From Flavobacterium fluvii (GTDB lineage Bacteria; Bacteroidota; Bacteroidia; Flavobacteriales; Flavobacteriaceae): a stretch of 64,000 nt of DNA. Below are positions 1 through 8,320 of this stretch, piece after piece (position 1 is the stretch's first letter; every line of letters starts with the position of its first letter). The stretch spans positions 62,001-126,000 of the forward strand of contig NZ_FQWB01000006.1 of assembly GCF_900129545.1 (NCBI RefSeq), read 5' to 3'. The notes below the pieces were generated by a model. That model did no database searches, had not been told where the DNA came from, and worked only from the letters and a program-made list of their open reading frames with translations. Both the position numbers and the translations under genes were made by a program.

Positions 1-1
1 G

Positions 2-919
2 GAATCGGTTGCCAAGATGACGGAAACAGAAATCAAACAAACCATTACCACACAATTTTTTACTCTCGAAAAACTATACAAGCAAATTGAGGTTACCAAA
101 CAAAACATAGTCAATACAGATTTACGAATCAAACAGTTGGAGTCAAGAGTTGCCAATGGACAAAACCTTAAAAGTGATTTATTGAGAACTGAATTGCAAA
201 AGTCAAATTTTGAAGTGGCGGTTTTTCGAAGTTCCAATTCCATAGAGTTGATTAGTAATTATTTGGACATATTGACAGGGCTGCCTACCAATACCAAATT
301 AAAACCTGTATTGGATGGGATTTTGATTCCGACAAAAGAAGTGAGTTTGGAAGAAAGTTTGAATGAAGCCTACCAAAACCGTTTCGAAATCAAAAGATCT
401 GAAATTAACGTAAAGATAGCCGAATCTTCTTTGGATATAACCAAGAGCGGTTACAAGCCTTATGTGAATGCCAATTTGCTTTTCAATACACAGTACCCGG
501 CACAATGGCCTGATTATTCCAATAATATTCTCAATTATTGGGCAGCCGGTGTTTCTCTCAATTGGGATATTTCCAGTTTTTATAATATAAAACATAGAGC
601 CAATGCGGATCAGCAACAAATAGATAAAAGCAATATCGCACTTGATGCTACCAAAGATGTAATTAACCAAGATGTAAAAGCAGCTTATGTTCGCTTTACC
701 GAAAGTGTTAGGAACATTACAACTTTTAAAAAAGATGTTGATTTGGCACTAAGCAATTACAAAATTGTAAAAAGCCGCTATGATAATGATTTTGCTTTAA
801 TCAGTGATATTGTTGACGCCGAATTACAGTTGAATGAAGCAAAAATTTCGCTGAATAATGCCAATATAGATGCGATTATTCAATACTATTCTTTACAGTA
901 CGCTATGGGGAAACTTTAA
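2..919 (+). CDS. TolC family outer membrane efflux protein (5' partial)
   Basis: This is the C-terminal part of an outer membrane factor that forms the exit duct of a tripartite efflux pump. The reading frame is open from base 2, before the first ATG at 17, so the gene very likely starts outside the window. About 305 residues remain, against roughly 420-480 for a full TolC/OEP protein. Visible are long heptad-like helices near the start, the second OEP half with a beta-hairpin segment (KSGYKPYVNANLLFNTQYP), and the final helix ending in YAMGKL. HlyD and MFS genes follow closely on the same strand, so it probably serves an EmrAB-like pump. The substrate cannot be read from sequence. Confidence 0.9.
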   Translation, partial: ESVAKMTETEIKQTITTQFFTLEKLYKQIEVTKQNIVNTDLRIKQLESRVANGQNLKSDLLRTELQKSNFEVAVFRSSNSIELISNYLDILTGLPTNTKLKPVLDGILIPTKEVSLEESLNEAYQNRFEIKRSEINVKIAESSLDITKSGYKPYVNANLLFNTQYPAQWPDYSNNILNYWAAGVSLNWDISSFYNIKHRANADQQQIDKSNIALDATKDVINQDVKAAYVRFTESVRNITTFKKDVDLALSNYKIVKSRYDNDFALISDIVDAELQLNEAKISLNNANIDAIIQYYSLQYAMGKL

Positions 920-928
920 TTTTTTAAT

Positions 929-1990
929 ATGAGTGAAGATAAAACAATCAATGAAGCTGCCGTTAAAAGCGAGAAAAAGAGAAATAGAATATTGACTATT
1001 CTTTCTTTTATTTTCCTGCTTGCTGGAGGACTATGGATTTTAAGTTTGTTTTTTGATTTTAGCAGATATGAAACCACCAATAATGCCCAGGTTGATGCTT
1101 ACATGAATAACATTGCGGCACGAGCAACGGGGCATATTGCAGATATTAAATTTGAATCGAACCAATTTGTTCATAAAGGTGATACTTTGGTAAAACTCAA
1201 TGATGAAGAATACATTATAAAAGTGAAACAAGCCGAAGCAGATTTGGCTATAGCTGAAGGAAATCTACATTCATTGGAACAAACGATAATTACTTCTACA
1301 TCCAATCAGGCGGCATCTAAAGCAAAATTGGCAGGAGATTTGGCCGATTTGGAGAAAGCCCAAAAAGATTACGAACGATTTAAAAATATGTATGCGGATT
1401 CGGCTGTAACCCGCAATCAGTATGATCAGGTGGTTTCCAAGTTACAATCGACAAAAGCATATCTTAAAGCGAGAGAAAATGAATTGTTGGCCAGTGGTTC
1501 CATTACCGAACAAAGCAAAACTAATTTAGAGGCCGCCAGAGCAACTATAGCTCGAAAACAAGCCGATTTAGATGCCGCAAAATTGCAGTTGTCTTATACC
1601 GTAATTAAAGCTCCAATTGATGGATTTGTGGGTGAACGTACTTTATCTGTCGGTGATTTGGTAACTACCAATCAGGTGGTTGCCTCGATAGTATTGAAAC
1701 AAAAATGGGTTACGGCAAATTTCAAAGAAACCCAGGTTGAAAAAATTAAAGCAGGGCAGGAGGTAACCATTACCATTGATGCACTCGACGGCAAAGAATT
1801 CAAAGGAAAAGTAGTCGGATTTTCGCCAGCAACGGGTGCTAAATTTTCGATGGTGGAACCTGATAATTCAACAGGAAATTTTGTAAAAATCACCCAGCGT
1901 ATTCCTGTAAAAATAGTATTTGAAGGACAGGCTGATGCATTAGTAGAAGTAAAACCAGGAATGAATGTTACGGTTGAAGTAAAAAAATAA
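929..1990 (+). CDS. HlyD/EmrA family membrane fusion protein
   Basis: A periplasmic adaptor linking an inner membrane MFS pump to TolC. The 353-residue protein has a charged N-terminus, one membrane anchor at about residues 20-42, a first barrel/lipoyl half-motif (GHIADIKFESNQFVHKGD), a long alpha-helical hairpin with coiled-coil character at about 95-205, and the returning lipoyl segment YTVIKAPIDGFVGERTLSVG. Length and order match EmrA rather than RND adaptors, which are usually lipoproteins. It starts 9 bases after the TolC gene and is followed 2 bases later by the MFS gene, so the three are surely one transcript. Multidrug or fatty-acid export is an inference from the family. Confidence 0.92.
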   Translation: MSEDKTINEAAVKSEKKRNRILTILSFIFLLAGGLWILSLFFDFSRYETTNNAQVDAYMNNIAARATGHIADIKFESNQFVHKGDTLVKLNDEEYIIKVKQAEADLAIAEGNLHSLEQTIITSTSNQAASKAKLAGDLADLEKAQKDYERFKNMYADSAVTRNQYDQVVSKLQSTKAYLKARENELLASGSITEQSKTNLEAARATIARKQADLDAAKLQLSYTVIKAPIDGFVGERTLSVGDLVTTNQVVASIVLKQKWVTANFKETQVEKIKAGQEVTITIDALDGKEFKGKVVGFSPATGAKFSMVEPDNSTGNFVKITQRIPVKIVFEGQADALVEVKPGMNVTVEVKK

Positions 1991-1992
1991 AA

Positions 1993-3561
1993 ATGGGTGC
2001 ATTAAAAAAAGGAGGTATTTTGAATCTGGTTGGATTATACATCCTTACCATTCCTTTTTTTAATGCCTTGAATGTGACGACTTACGATAATTCACAAATA
2101 TTAGGACATTTTGGTGCTTCGACTACTGTTTTTGCTTATTGCAGTTACATTCCTTTTTTTGCAATGATAACCTTCATACCTTTAGGATTAAAGATAGGGA
2201 AGCAAATTCCATTACGCACTTTGATTTTATCGGCGAGTTTTTTGTCCATACTATTCAATACGGCTTCTTTGTATTCTATTAATATTTTTTGGTTTACTTT
2301 TTGGCGTTCACTCGTGGCCATTATTTCTGTTACAGGAATATTTGCCTCTATGATTCCTATTATACTAAAATACAATCCGGCTTTTAATATGCCCATTATG
2401 TATGGCATTATCCAATTTATTCTGCAGGGAAGCCAACATCTGTATAAATTTTTTGGAGCAAAATTTACCAGTATTCACAATTGGACTTTTGGTATTTACT
2501 TTTTGAATATCAACTTTTTGGTGTGTATTCTTTTGGCCTGGTATTTTTATAAAAAAGACTTGGCACCAATGAAAGCGAAGTTTCAATTCGATTGGAGAGG
2601 CTGGCTGATTTTGATTTTCTTTCTTGCGCTAATTCTTTTTCTTTGTGCCGAAGGGCAGACCAGAAATTGGTTTTCGGATCCTAAAATAGGTATTGCCGTT
2701 GCCTTTTTATTGATTATAGTTGGGATTTACTTAATTCACGTTCGTTTTACCAAAGAACCTTTAATCAATACAGACGTTTTCAAATACAAAAATGTGGTAA
2801 TTGGTTCGCTTCTCTTTTTTTATACGGGATTAATGAATGGAACGGGAAGTGTGGTTACAGGTTATATGTCGGGAGTGCTTGGTTTTGATGCCGTTTATCA
2901 GGCAAAAATCCATTTAGCGATATTGATAGGCCTTTTTATAGCCATTCCGTTATCGACCTATCTTTTGTACAAAAGAATCTATTTGGCCACCATTTGGATT
3001 GCCGGATTTGCCTGTTACGGAATGTTTCACATTATTCTTTTTTTTCGATTTTACCCTGGTATTACCGCTACCGATTTTTTACTACCTTTAATCTTCAAAG
3101 GATTGGCAATAGGTTTTTTGTATCCCATTTCGGCATTGTATATTTCAGAAGGAGTTCCCAAAAACCTGGGCGATTCCCGAATGATGAGTGGAGTGATTTC
3201 CCGTATTGTTTTTGCCACTATGTTAGGTGGAGCTATTTTAGGTACTCATATATCAAATGTCAATATACATCACAAGACAGGTTTAAGCCAGCAATTGTCA
3301 TCGGCTAATCAACAAGCGCAAACGAAATTATTGAATACAAAATATTATTATTTACATCAGGGATTATCAGAAGTCGAGGCGCAGAAAATGGCAGAAAAAA
3401 GCCTTTCCAACCAAACATCTCAGGCTTCCATATTACTGGCTTATAAAGATATTTATTTGGTAATGTCGGCTATTTGCTTTCTGCCTATCATAATTCTTTT
3501 GCTGTTCGGACTCGGAAGAAGACCAATTGGAAGGGTTGAATTAGAACCAATACCTTTTTAA
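1993..3561 (+). CDS. MFS transporter, DHA2 (EmrB-like) family
   Basis: An inner membrane proton-driven exporter of the 14-helix drug:H+ antiporter type. The 522-residue product is strongly hydrophobic throughout, with about 14 predicted membrane segments and a short charged C-terminal tail (GRRPIGRVELEPIPF). A soluble loop rich in Gln and Lys lies near residues 425-470, before the last helix. The start ATG is 2 bases after the EmrA stop, which suggests translational coupling. With the adjacent HlyD and TolC genes it completes a tripartite pump. The sequence is divergent from classic EmrB and I cannot name a substrate. Confidence 0.88.
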   Translation: MGALKKGGILNLVGLYILTIPFFNALNVTTYDNSQILGHFGASTTVFAYCSYIPFFAMITFIPLGLKIGKQIPLRTLILSASFLSILFNTASLYSINIFWFTFWRSLVAIISVTGIFASMIPIILKYNPAFNMPIMYGIIQFILQGSQHLYKFFGAKFTSIHNWTFGIYFLNINFLVCILLAWYFYKKDLAPMKAKFQFDWRGWLILIFFLALILFLCAEGQTRNWFSDPKIGIAVAFLLIIVGIYLIHVRFTKEPLINTDVFKYKNVVIGSLLFFYTGLMNGTGSVVTGYMSGVLGFDAVYQAKIHLAILIGLFIAIPLSTYLLYKRIYLATIWIAGFACYGMFHIILFFRFYPGITATDFLLPLIFKGLAIGFLYPISALYISEGVPKNLGDSRMMSGVISRIVFATMLGGAILGTHISNVNIHHKTGLSQQLSSANQQAQTKLLNTKYYYLHQGLSEVEAQKMAEKSLSNQTSQASILLAYKDIYLVMSAICFLPIIILLLFGLGRRPIGRVELEPIPF

Positions 3562-3571
3562 CATTACATTT

Positions 3572-4267
3572 ATGGAAAGAATAAAGAAATATCGTTTTTT
3601 AAATCACCTTTGGGACCAGGAAAGTGGACTCAGTGGAATGCTTATTTTACTTTTTGTAATGCATTTTGTCCTGATTCCAATGTTTGGAAGCTTTTCCTTT
3701 TTTTTAGTGGTACTCAATATCTTTTGGATGTTGTTTCTTATGGCGGGTATTTTTGCCTTATCCAAAAGCAGAAAACAGGCAGTATTGATTTCCATAGTTC
3801 CTGTTTTATTTATTGTCTTTGGTTGGATTAGCGCTTTTAATCCCACACCATTTACGATACTAACAGATCTTATTATTTCCATAAGTACTTTTTTGTTGTT
3901 GATCGTTTTGGTGCTGCTTAAAGTCTTCGAACCAGGACCCATTACATCTTATAGAGTAATTGGTTCCGTGGTGGTGTATATGTTGATGGCCAATATTTGG
4001 GCAATTGTATATCAATTTTTTTACCTGCATATTGAAGGCTCTTTTCAGGTTACTTTACCACCATTTGAATCGAATAGCTTGGATGCCAATTTTATGTATT
4101 TTAGTTATATAACCATTACCACGACTGGTTTTGGCGAAATTGTTCCGCTGCATCCAATGGCTCGTGCTTTGGTACAGGTCGAAGCTTTTATAGGGGTTTT
4201 GTATCCCGTAATTCTGATAGGTCGTTTGGTTTCAGACGCTAATTCAGGTAGTCAAAAAGAAAATTAA
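3572..4267 (+). CDS. Two-TM pore-loop ion channel family protein
   Basis: A putative potassium-type channel subunit in the inner membrane. The 231-residue protein has several N-terminal hydrophobic segments (about 20-62, 70-88, 95-115), then an outer helix at about 127-150, a re-entrant pore helix, the filter-like motif TITTTGFGEIVP near residues 180-191, and an inner helix at about 198-217. TTTGFGE stands in for the canonical TVGYGD, as in several bacterial channel-like proteins. No RCK or cyclic-nucleotide domain follows. It starts 10 bases after the MFS gene, so it may be co-transcribed with the pump. The ion specificity is not established by the motif. Confidence 0.82.
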   Translation: MERIKKYRFLNHLWDQESGLSGMLILLFVMHFVLIPMFGSFSFFLVVLNIFWMLFLMAGIFALSKSRKQAVLISIVPVLFIVFGWISAFNPTPFTILTDLIISISTFLLLIVLVLLKVFEPGPITSYRVIGSVVVYMLMANIWAIVYQFFYLHIEGSFQVTLPPFESNSLDANFMYFSYITITTTGFGEIVPLHPMARALVQVEAFIGVLYPVILIGRLVSDANSGSQKEN

Positions 4268-4312
4268 ACAAATCTAAATTCTATTTATTACATCAATTTA
4301 AACCAAAATAAC

Positions 4313-5383
4313 ATGAAAAATTCTAAAGAGATTAAGAGTAAACAGATTTTCGAAACAATTTTGCAATTAGGGCTCGTGTTCCTGATTTTAGGATTTTGTT
4401 TTCAACTTTTATTGCCTTTTATGATGCCAATTCTTTGGGCAATTATATTGGCAATTACATTCTATCCCATATTCGATTTTTTACAAAAGAAATTAAAAGG
4501 AAGAAAAAGCCTGGCTTCATTCTTGATCATTGCAACTATATTGGCACTTATCATTATACCAACAGTTGTCTTTTTTAATTCGGTGACAACTACACTTGTC
4601 GAATTAAAAGCAGGAGTAGAGGATGGCTCGTTAAAAGTGGCGGCACCGGGACAAAATATCAAAGACTGGCCAATAATAGGGGATAAAGCCTATAATTTCC
4701 TTTATGCCTTGTCCACCGATTTAGAGAAAGGATTATTGGAATACAAAGCCCAAATCGTGGAAGTGTCAAAATCTGTATTGGGAAGTATTGCCAGTTCAAT
4801 AGGTTCTTTGCTTCAGGTTATTCTGTCGGTTATCATTGCCGGAGTTTTGATGGTTTCGACAAGCGCCCAAAATTTAGCCACCAATTTCATCAAAAGAATA
4901 TCAGGTGATTCGGGCGAAGAATTTTTGAATATTTCAGTATCAACCGTATATCAGGTGGTCAAAGGAATTCTGGGTGTGGCCATTATCCAAACCTTGATTC
5001 AGGCCGTGGGACTTTTTGGTTGTGGTGTTCCTTTTGCGGGCGTGCTTACGCTTTTGTGTTTGATGTTGTCCATTATTCAGATTGGGCCAATTATCATCAA
5101 TCTTGGTGTGATTGCGTATCTATTTTCATTGGACGATACCACTTCGGCATTACTTTGGACCGTATTTTTCATCGTAAGCGGACTTTCCGACAATGTGCTG
5201 AAACCATTATTGCTGGGAAAAGGTGCCATGGTGCCCATGTTGGTAATCTTCCTGGGAGTGATTGGTGGTTTTATGATGTCAGGATTCATCGGTTTGTTTG
5301 TGGGACCAATCGTGTTTTCTATTGGGTATAAATTGTTTGAAGCCTGGATGGATGACAAACCCGAAAAAACTATCGCAGAATAA
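4313..5383 (+). CDS. AI-2E family transporter
   Basis: A 356-residue polytopic membrane protein of the AI-2E/PerM family (PF01594). It shows a paired N-terminal helical hairpin (about 14-70), a soluble region around 85-150, and a cluster of C-terminal helices with glycine-rich turns such as LGVIGGFMMSGFIGLFVGPI, which is typical of the family. Members have been linked to autoinducer-2 export and to Na+(Li+)/H+ exchange, so the substrate is uncertain. The gap to the channel gene is 45 bases and a strong hairpin terminator follows about 40 bases downstream. It is probably the last gene of the transcript that begins left of the window. Confidence 0.9.
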   Translation: MKNSKEIKSKQIFETILQLGLVFLILGFCFQLLLPFMMPILWAIILAITFYPIFDFLQKKLKGRKSLASFLIIATILALIIIPTVVFFNSVTTTLVELKAGVEDGSLKVAAPGQNIKDWPIIGDKAYNFLYALSTDLEKGLLEYKAQIVEVSKSVLGSIASSIGSLLQVILSVIIAGVLMVSTSAQNLATNFIKRISGDSGEEFLNISVSTVYQVVKGILGVAIIQTLIQAVGLFGCGVPFAGVLTLLCLMLSIIQIGPIIINLGVIAYLFSLDDTTSALLWTVFFIVSGLSDNVLKPLLLGKGAMVPMLVIFLGVIGGFMMSGFIGLFVGPIVFSIGYKLFEAWMDDKPEKTIAE

Positions 5384-5424
5384 TAATTTACTTCATCAGT
5401 TGGCAAAAGCTCGTTTGGGCGTGC

Positions 5425-5485
5425 CACCATAAAGAAAAGGAGCCAACTCATTACGTTAATGAGTTGGCTCCTTTTCTTTATGGTG
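5425..5485. terminator. Perfect 29-bp inverted repeat, bidirectional terminator
   Basis: Arms 5425-5453 and 5457-5485 are exactly complementary around a 3-base loop. The stem contains an A-rich run at the 5' side and a T-rich run at the 3' side (CTTTTCTTTATGG), so it can act for both converging genes, the AI-2E permease and the DUF2971 gene. It is unusually long and perfect for a terminator. Confidence 0.85.
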
Positions 5486-5545
5486 TCGGGCTATCCGCGC
5501 TACTTCGGTAGCTAGCTGCTATCCCTCACGCGTGCGAAGATACGC
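5486..5545. repeat. Repeat-like segment next to the terminator
   Basis: The segment TCGGGCTATCCGCGC...CTATCCCTCACGCG is GC-richer than its surroundings. It resembles, from memory, short dispersed elements often seen between Bacteroidota genes, and a GGGCGTGCC motif sits on the other side of the hairpin at 5418-5426. It overlaps the 3' end of the DUF2971 gene and supplies its stop codon. No second copy was found in this window, so the repeat nature is unproven. Confidence 0.45.
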
Positions 5546-6352
5546 TTGCTGGTGGTAGTAAAAGTTGTCATACTCTAAAATTGGAATATCACCTATATAA
5601 TCTTTTACCGCAGCTATAATTTCTAATTTATTTTTTGACGAAATGTTTTTTCCTAAAATAATTTTATTAAAAGCTTCCCGAGGTAACCTAATTTGGCGAT
5701 CAGTTATTTTTGCTGGTGATTCCCAAAACATATGTGTTCTATATTCTTTTTCGAAATTCCATTTATTTTCTTTTGAAAAAATTTGACTAGTTCGAATTTG
5801 ATGCCACGTCATTATTGGTTCCGGAAGTAAAATAGGTAACTCCTCGACATAACTTACTGCGCCTCCTCCTCCTAAGTATTCAAACATTATACGTGAATTA
5901 TAACCAATACAGAAACCTTTTGTTGAATTTGCATATTTTTCCCACATAGCATCTAGACACGGTTCAGCTGTTAAACTTAAGACTCCCAATCTCATATCGT
6001 GTTGCTCACTATAAAATTTTTGATAGTTTTCTAAATATGCCTGATTCTTTAAAAGTTTTTGCTTTGCCCATTCTCTAATATCTTTTCTATGTTGTTGTCT
6101 TGTAAAATGTGGATTTGCCATTTTGGATAATCGCATAGCAAATGCCATTGTTTGTTTTTCATTAAGTAAATCATAACGAACAGGGATTTTACAATCTACT
6201 TTGTCTTCAAAAGAACTTGGAGCTGCTAAATACACTTCCCGATTTTTTATATAACGGTCGTGGTGATTGAAATTCCAATCTCTATATTTATAAACAATCG
6301 AAGGAAATTCCCCATCATCTAATGTTCCATGATATATATTTGTGATTTCCAT
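5519..6352 (-). CDS. DUF2971 domain-containing protein
   Basis: A 277-residue soluble protein of unknown function. Family marks are the N-terminal VYKYRDWN segment, YLAAPSSFEDKVDCKIP at about residues 43-59, and the central LSLTAEPCLDAMWEKYANS followed by KGFCIGYN, which match the DUF2971 pattern of a Ser/Cys-rich strand, MW.YA and G.C.GY. The last residues RTREG and the stop codon come from the repeat-like segment beyond the hairpin, so the original C-terminus may be lost. It starts 15 bases after fadE on the same strand and could be read through from the fad genes. Base composition looks lower in GC than fadE. The biological role is unknown. Confidence 0.8.
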   Translation of the reverse strand: MEITNIYHGTLDDGEFPSIVYKYRDWNFNHHDRYIKNREVYLAAPSSFEDKVDCKIPVRYDLLNEKQTMAFAMRLSKMANPHFTRQQHRKDIREWAKQKLLKNQAYLENYQKFYSEQHDMRLGVLSLTAEPCLDAMWEKYANSTKGFCIGYNSRIMFEYLGGGGAVSYVEELPILLPEPIMTWHQIRTSQIFSKENKWNFEKEYRTHMFWESPAKITDRQIRLPREAFNKIILGKNISSKNKLEIIAAVKDYIGDIPILEYDNFYYHQQAYLRTREG

Positions 6353-6367
6353 AAAACTAAAAAGGTT

Positions 6368-8158
6368 CTAAAAACAAAACTGATTTTCACTTACTAATTT
6401 AGTTGTAATAGTTTCTCTTAATCCAATGATATTGGGCATATTGGTGTATTTTGTAAAACGGCGCAATCCCATCAGCATCATTCTTTGTTCATCGCCTTCT
6501 GCAAAAGAAATAATACTTTCTTTCCCTTTTTGGGTAACCACGTCAACGGCTTTGTATAAGTACAGTTTTGCCATTGCAATTTGCTCTTTTACGGCATCTT
6601 CTCCAGCTTTTTTTGCCAATTTTTCGGTTCTCAGAATGGTAGATTCTGCCATATAAATTTCGATCAGAATATCAGCAGAAGCCATTAATAATTGTTGGTG
6701 GGCATCTAAATCGGGCCCGTATTTTTGCACCGCACCTCCGGCAACCATCAAGAATGCTTTTTTCAATTTGCCCAACATTTCTTTCTCTTCAGAAAATAGT
6801 TCCGAATAATCAGGCGTGTCAAAAGATGGAATTCCCATTAGTTCTTCCTGGACTTTTGTTGCTGGACCCAACAAATCAACGTGACCTTTAAAGGCTTTTT
6901 TGATCAACATTCCCACCGAAAGCATTCTGTTGATTTCATTCGTGCCTTCATAAATACGGGCAATTCTCGCATCACGCCAGGCACTTTCCATTGGAGTGTC
7001 TTCCGAGAATCCCATTCCTCCCAAAATTTGGATGCCTTCGTCGGAACAATTTTGGATGTCTTCGGAAACTGCGACTTTCAATATGGAACATTCTATGGCA
7101 AATTCTTCAATGCCTTTTAGTTCAGAATCTTGGTGTGATTCGCCATTGGCCTCACGATCTTTAATTTTGTCTTCAATATCTTTTGCAGCGCGGTAGGTCG
7201 CACTTTGACCCGCATAACAAGAGGCTGCCATTTCGGCCAATTTGTATCTAATAGCCCCGAAATGTGAAATAGGCGTGTTGAACTGCACTCTTTCATTGGC
7301 ATATTTTGTGGCATTTGTAATTACGCGGCGTTGTGCATCCAAGCAAGCGGCAGCCAATTTAATTCGACCCACATTCAAAGCGTTCATTGCTATTTTGAAA
7401 CCATTTCCTCTTTCGGAAAGCATGTTTTCGACAGGAACTTTGGTGTCGGCAAAGAAAACTTGTCGGGTGGAAGAAGCGCGAATTCCGAGTTTGTGTTCTT
7501 CTTCATTCATTGAAATGCCGTTGTTGGGGTCGTTTTCAACGATAAAACCAGTAATGTTCTTGTCGTTTTCAATTCGTGCAAAAACGATGAACAAGCTGCA
7601 AAACCCTGCATTGGTTATCCACATTTTTTGCCCCGTAATTTTATAATGTGTTCCGTCTTCAGATAAAACGGCTTTTGTTTTCCCTGAATTGGCATCCGAT
7701 CCAGCACCCGGTTCGGTCAAGCAATACGAACCAAACCATTCACCGGAAGCCAGTTTTGGAACGTATTTTTGCTTTTGCTCTTCGGTGCCGTATAAAGTTA
7801 TTGGCAGGGTACCAATTCCGGTATGCGCTCCAAATGCAGACGAAAAAGAACCCGTGGCACCCGAAATATAATCGCAAACGAGTACGGTATCGACAAAACC
7901 CATTCCCATTCCGCCATAAACTTCTGGAACGGATATGCCCAATAGCCCCAATTCAGCTGCTTTGCGCATGCATTCGACCGTAAAGGCAAAATCTCGTTTT
8001 TCGAATCGATCTTTATTGGGCCAGATTTCTTTGTCGATAAACTCTTTTACAGAGTCGCGCATCATTAATTGGTCTTCGTTGAAATCTTCAGGAGTGAAGA
8101 CATCTTCGCATTTTGTTTCTTTTACGATGAATTGACCACCTCTTGTTTTATCTGCCAT
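6368..8158 (-). CDS. fadE: Acyl-CoA dehydrogenase
   Basis: FAD-dependent enzyme for the first step of beta-oxidation, acyl-CoA to trans-2-enoyl-CoA. The 596-residue length fits the long form with an extra C-terminal helical domain (about 430-596), as in Bacillus FadE/YusJ and in VLCAD, rather than the 380-residue short forms. Visible are YCLTEPGAGSDA (145-156), GDEGIQILGGMGF-like CSDEGIQILGGMGFSED (371-387) and ARIYEGTNEIN, whose Glu404 is the expected catalytic base. It is the last of the fadN-fadA-fadE series on this strand, with a palindromic element between it and fadA. Long-chain specificity is inferred from length and context. Confidence 0.93.
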   Translation of the reverse strand: MADKTRGGQFIVKETKCEDVFTPEDFNEDQLMMRDSVKEFIDKEIWPNKDRFEKRDFAFTVECMRKAAELGLLGISVPEVYGGMGMGFVDTVLVCDYISGATGSFSSAFGAHTGIGTLPITLYGTEEQKQKYVPKLASGEWFGSYCLTEPGAGSDANSGKTKAVLSEDGTHYKITGQKMWITNAGFCSLFIVFARIENDKNITGFIVENDPNNGISMNEEEHKLGIRASSTRQVFFADTKVPVENMLSERGNGFKIAMNALNVGRIKLAAACLDAQRRVITNATKYANERVQFNTPISHFGAIRYKLAEMAASCYAGQSATYRAAKDIEDKIKDREANGESHQDSELKGIEEFAIECSILKVAVSEDIQNCSDEGIQILGGMGFSEDTPMESAWRDARIARIYEGTNEINRMLSVGMLIKKAFKGHVDLLGPATKVQEELMGIPSFDTPDYSELFSEEKEMLGKLKKAFLMVAGGAVQKYGPDLDAHQQLLMASADILIEIYMAESTILRTEKLAKKAGEDAVKEQIAMAKLYLYKAVDVVTQKGKESIISFAEGDEQRMMLMGLRRFTKYTNMPNIIGLRETITTKLVSENQFCF

Positions 8159-8207
8159 GGCTATATTTTTTAATATTATTTTCTAATTACAACAATTCGT
8201 AAACCTT

Positions 8208-8314
8208 GCTCCGCAAAGTCTCCGACTTTGTGGTTGCGTTTAAAGGTCTTCGACCTTCCTTACTTCGGTCAGAGACCGCTTTTCACATCCTCAAAGTCAG
8301 AGACTTTGCGGAGC
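8208..8314. repeat. Cloverleaf-like palindromic element between fadA and fadE
   Basis: Outer arms 8208-8230 and 8292-8314 are complementary over 23 bases with one mismatch (GCTCCGCAAAGTCTC / GAGACTTTGCGGAGC). Between them are two smaller self-complementary units, AAGGTCTTCGACCTT and GGTCAGAGACC. The arrangement resembles REP-like elements of Flavobacteriaceae. It has no T-run and lies within one operon, so RNA processing or partial attenuation is more likely than termination. Confidence 0.7.
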
Positions 8315-8320
8315 GTAATA

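Noticed and set aside
7242..7646. Long plus-strand frames opposite fadE
   Set aside because: They lie antisense to a gene with clear family motifs.
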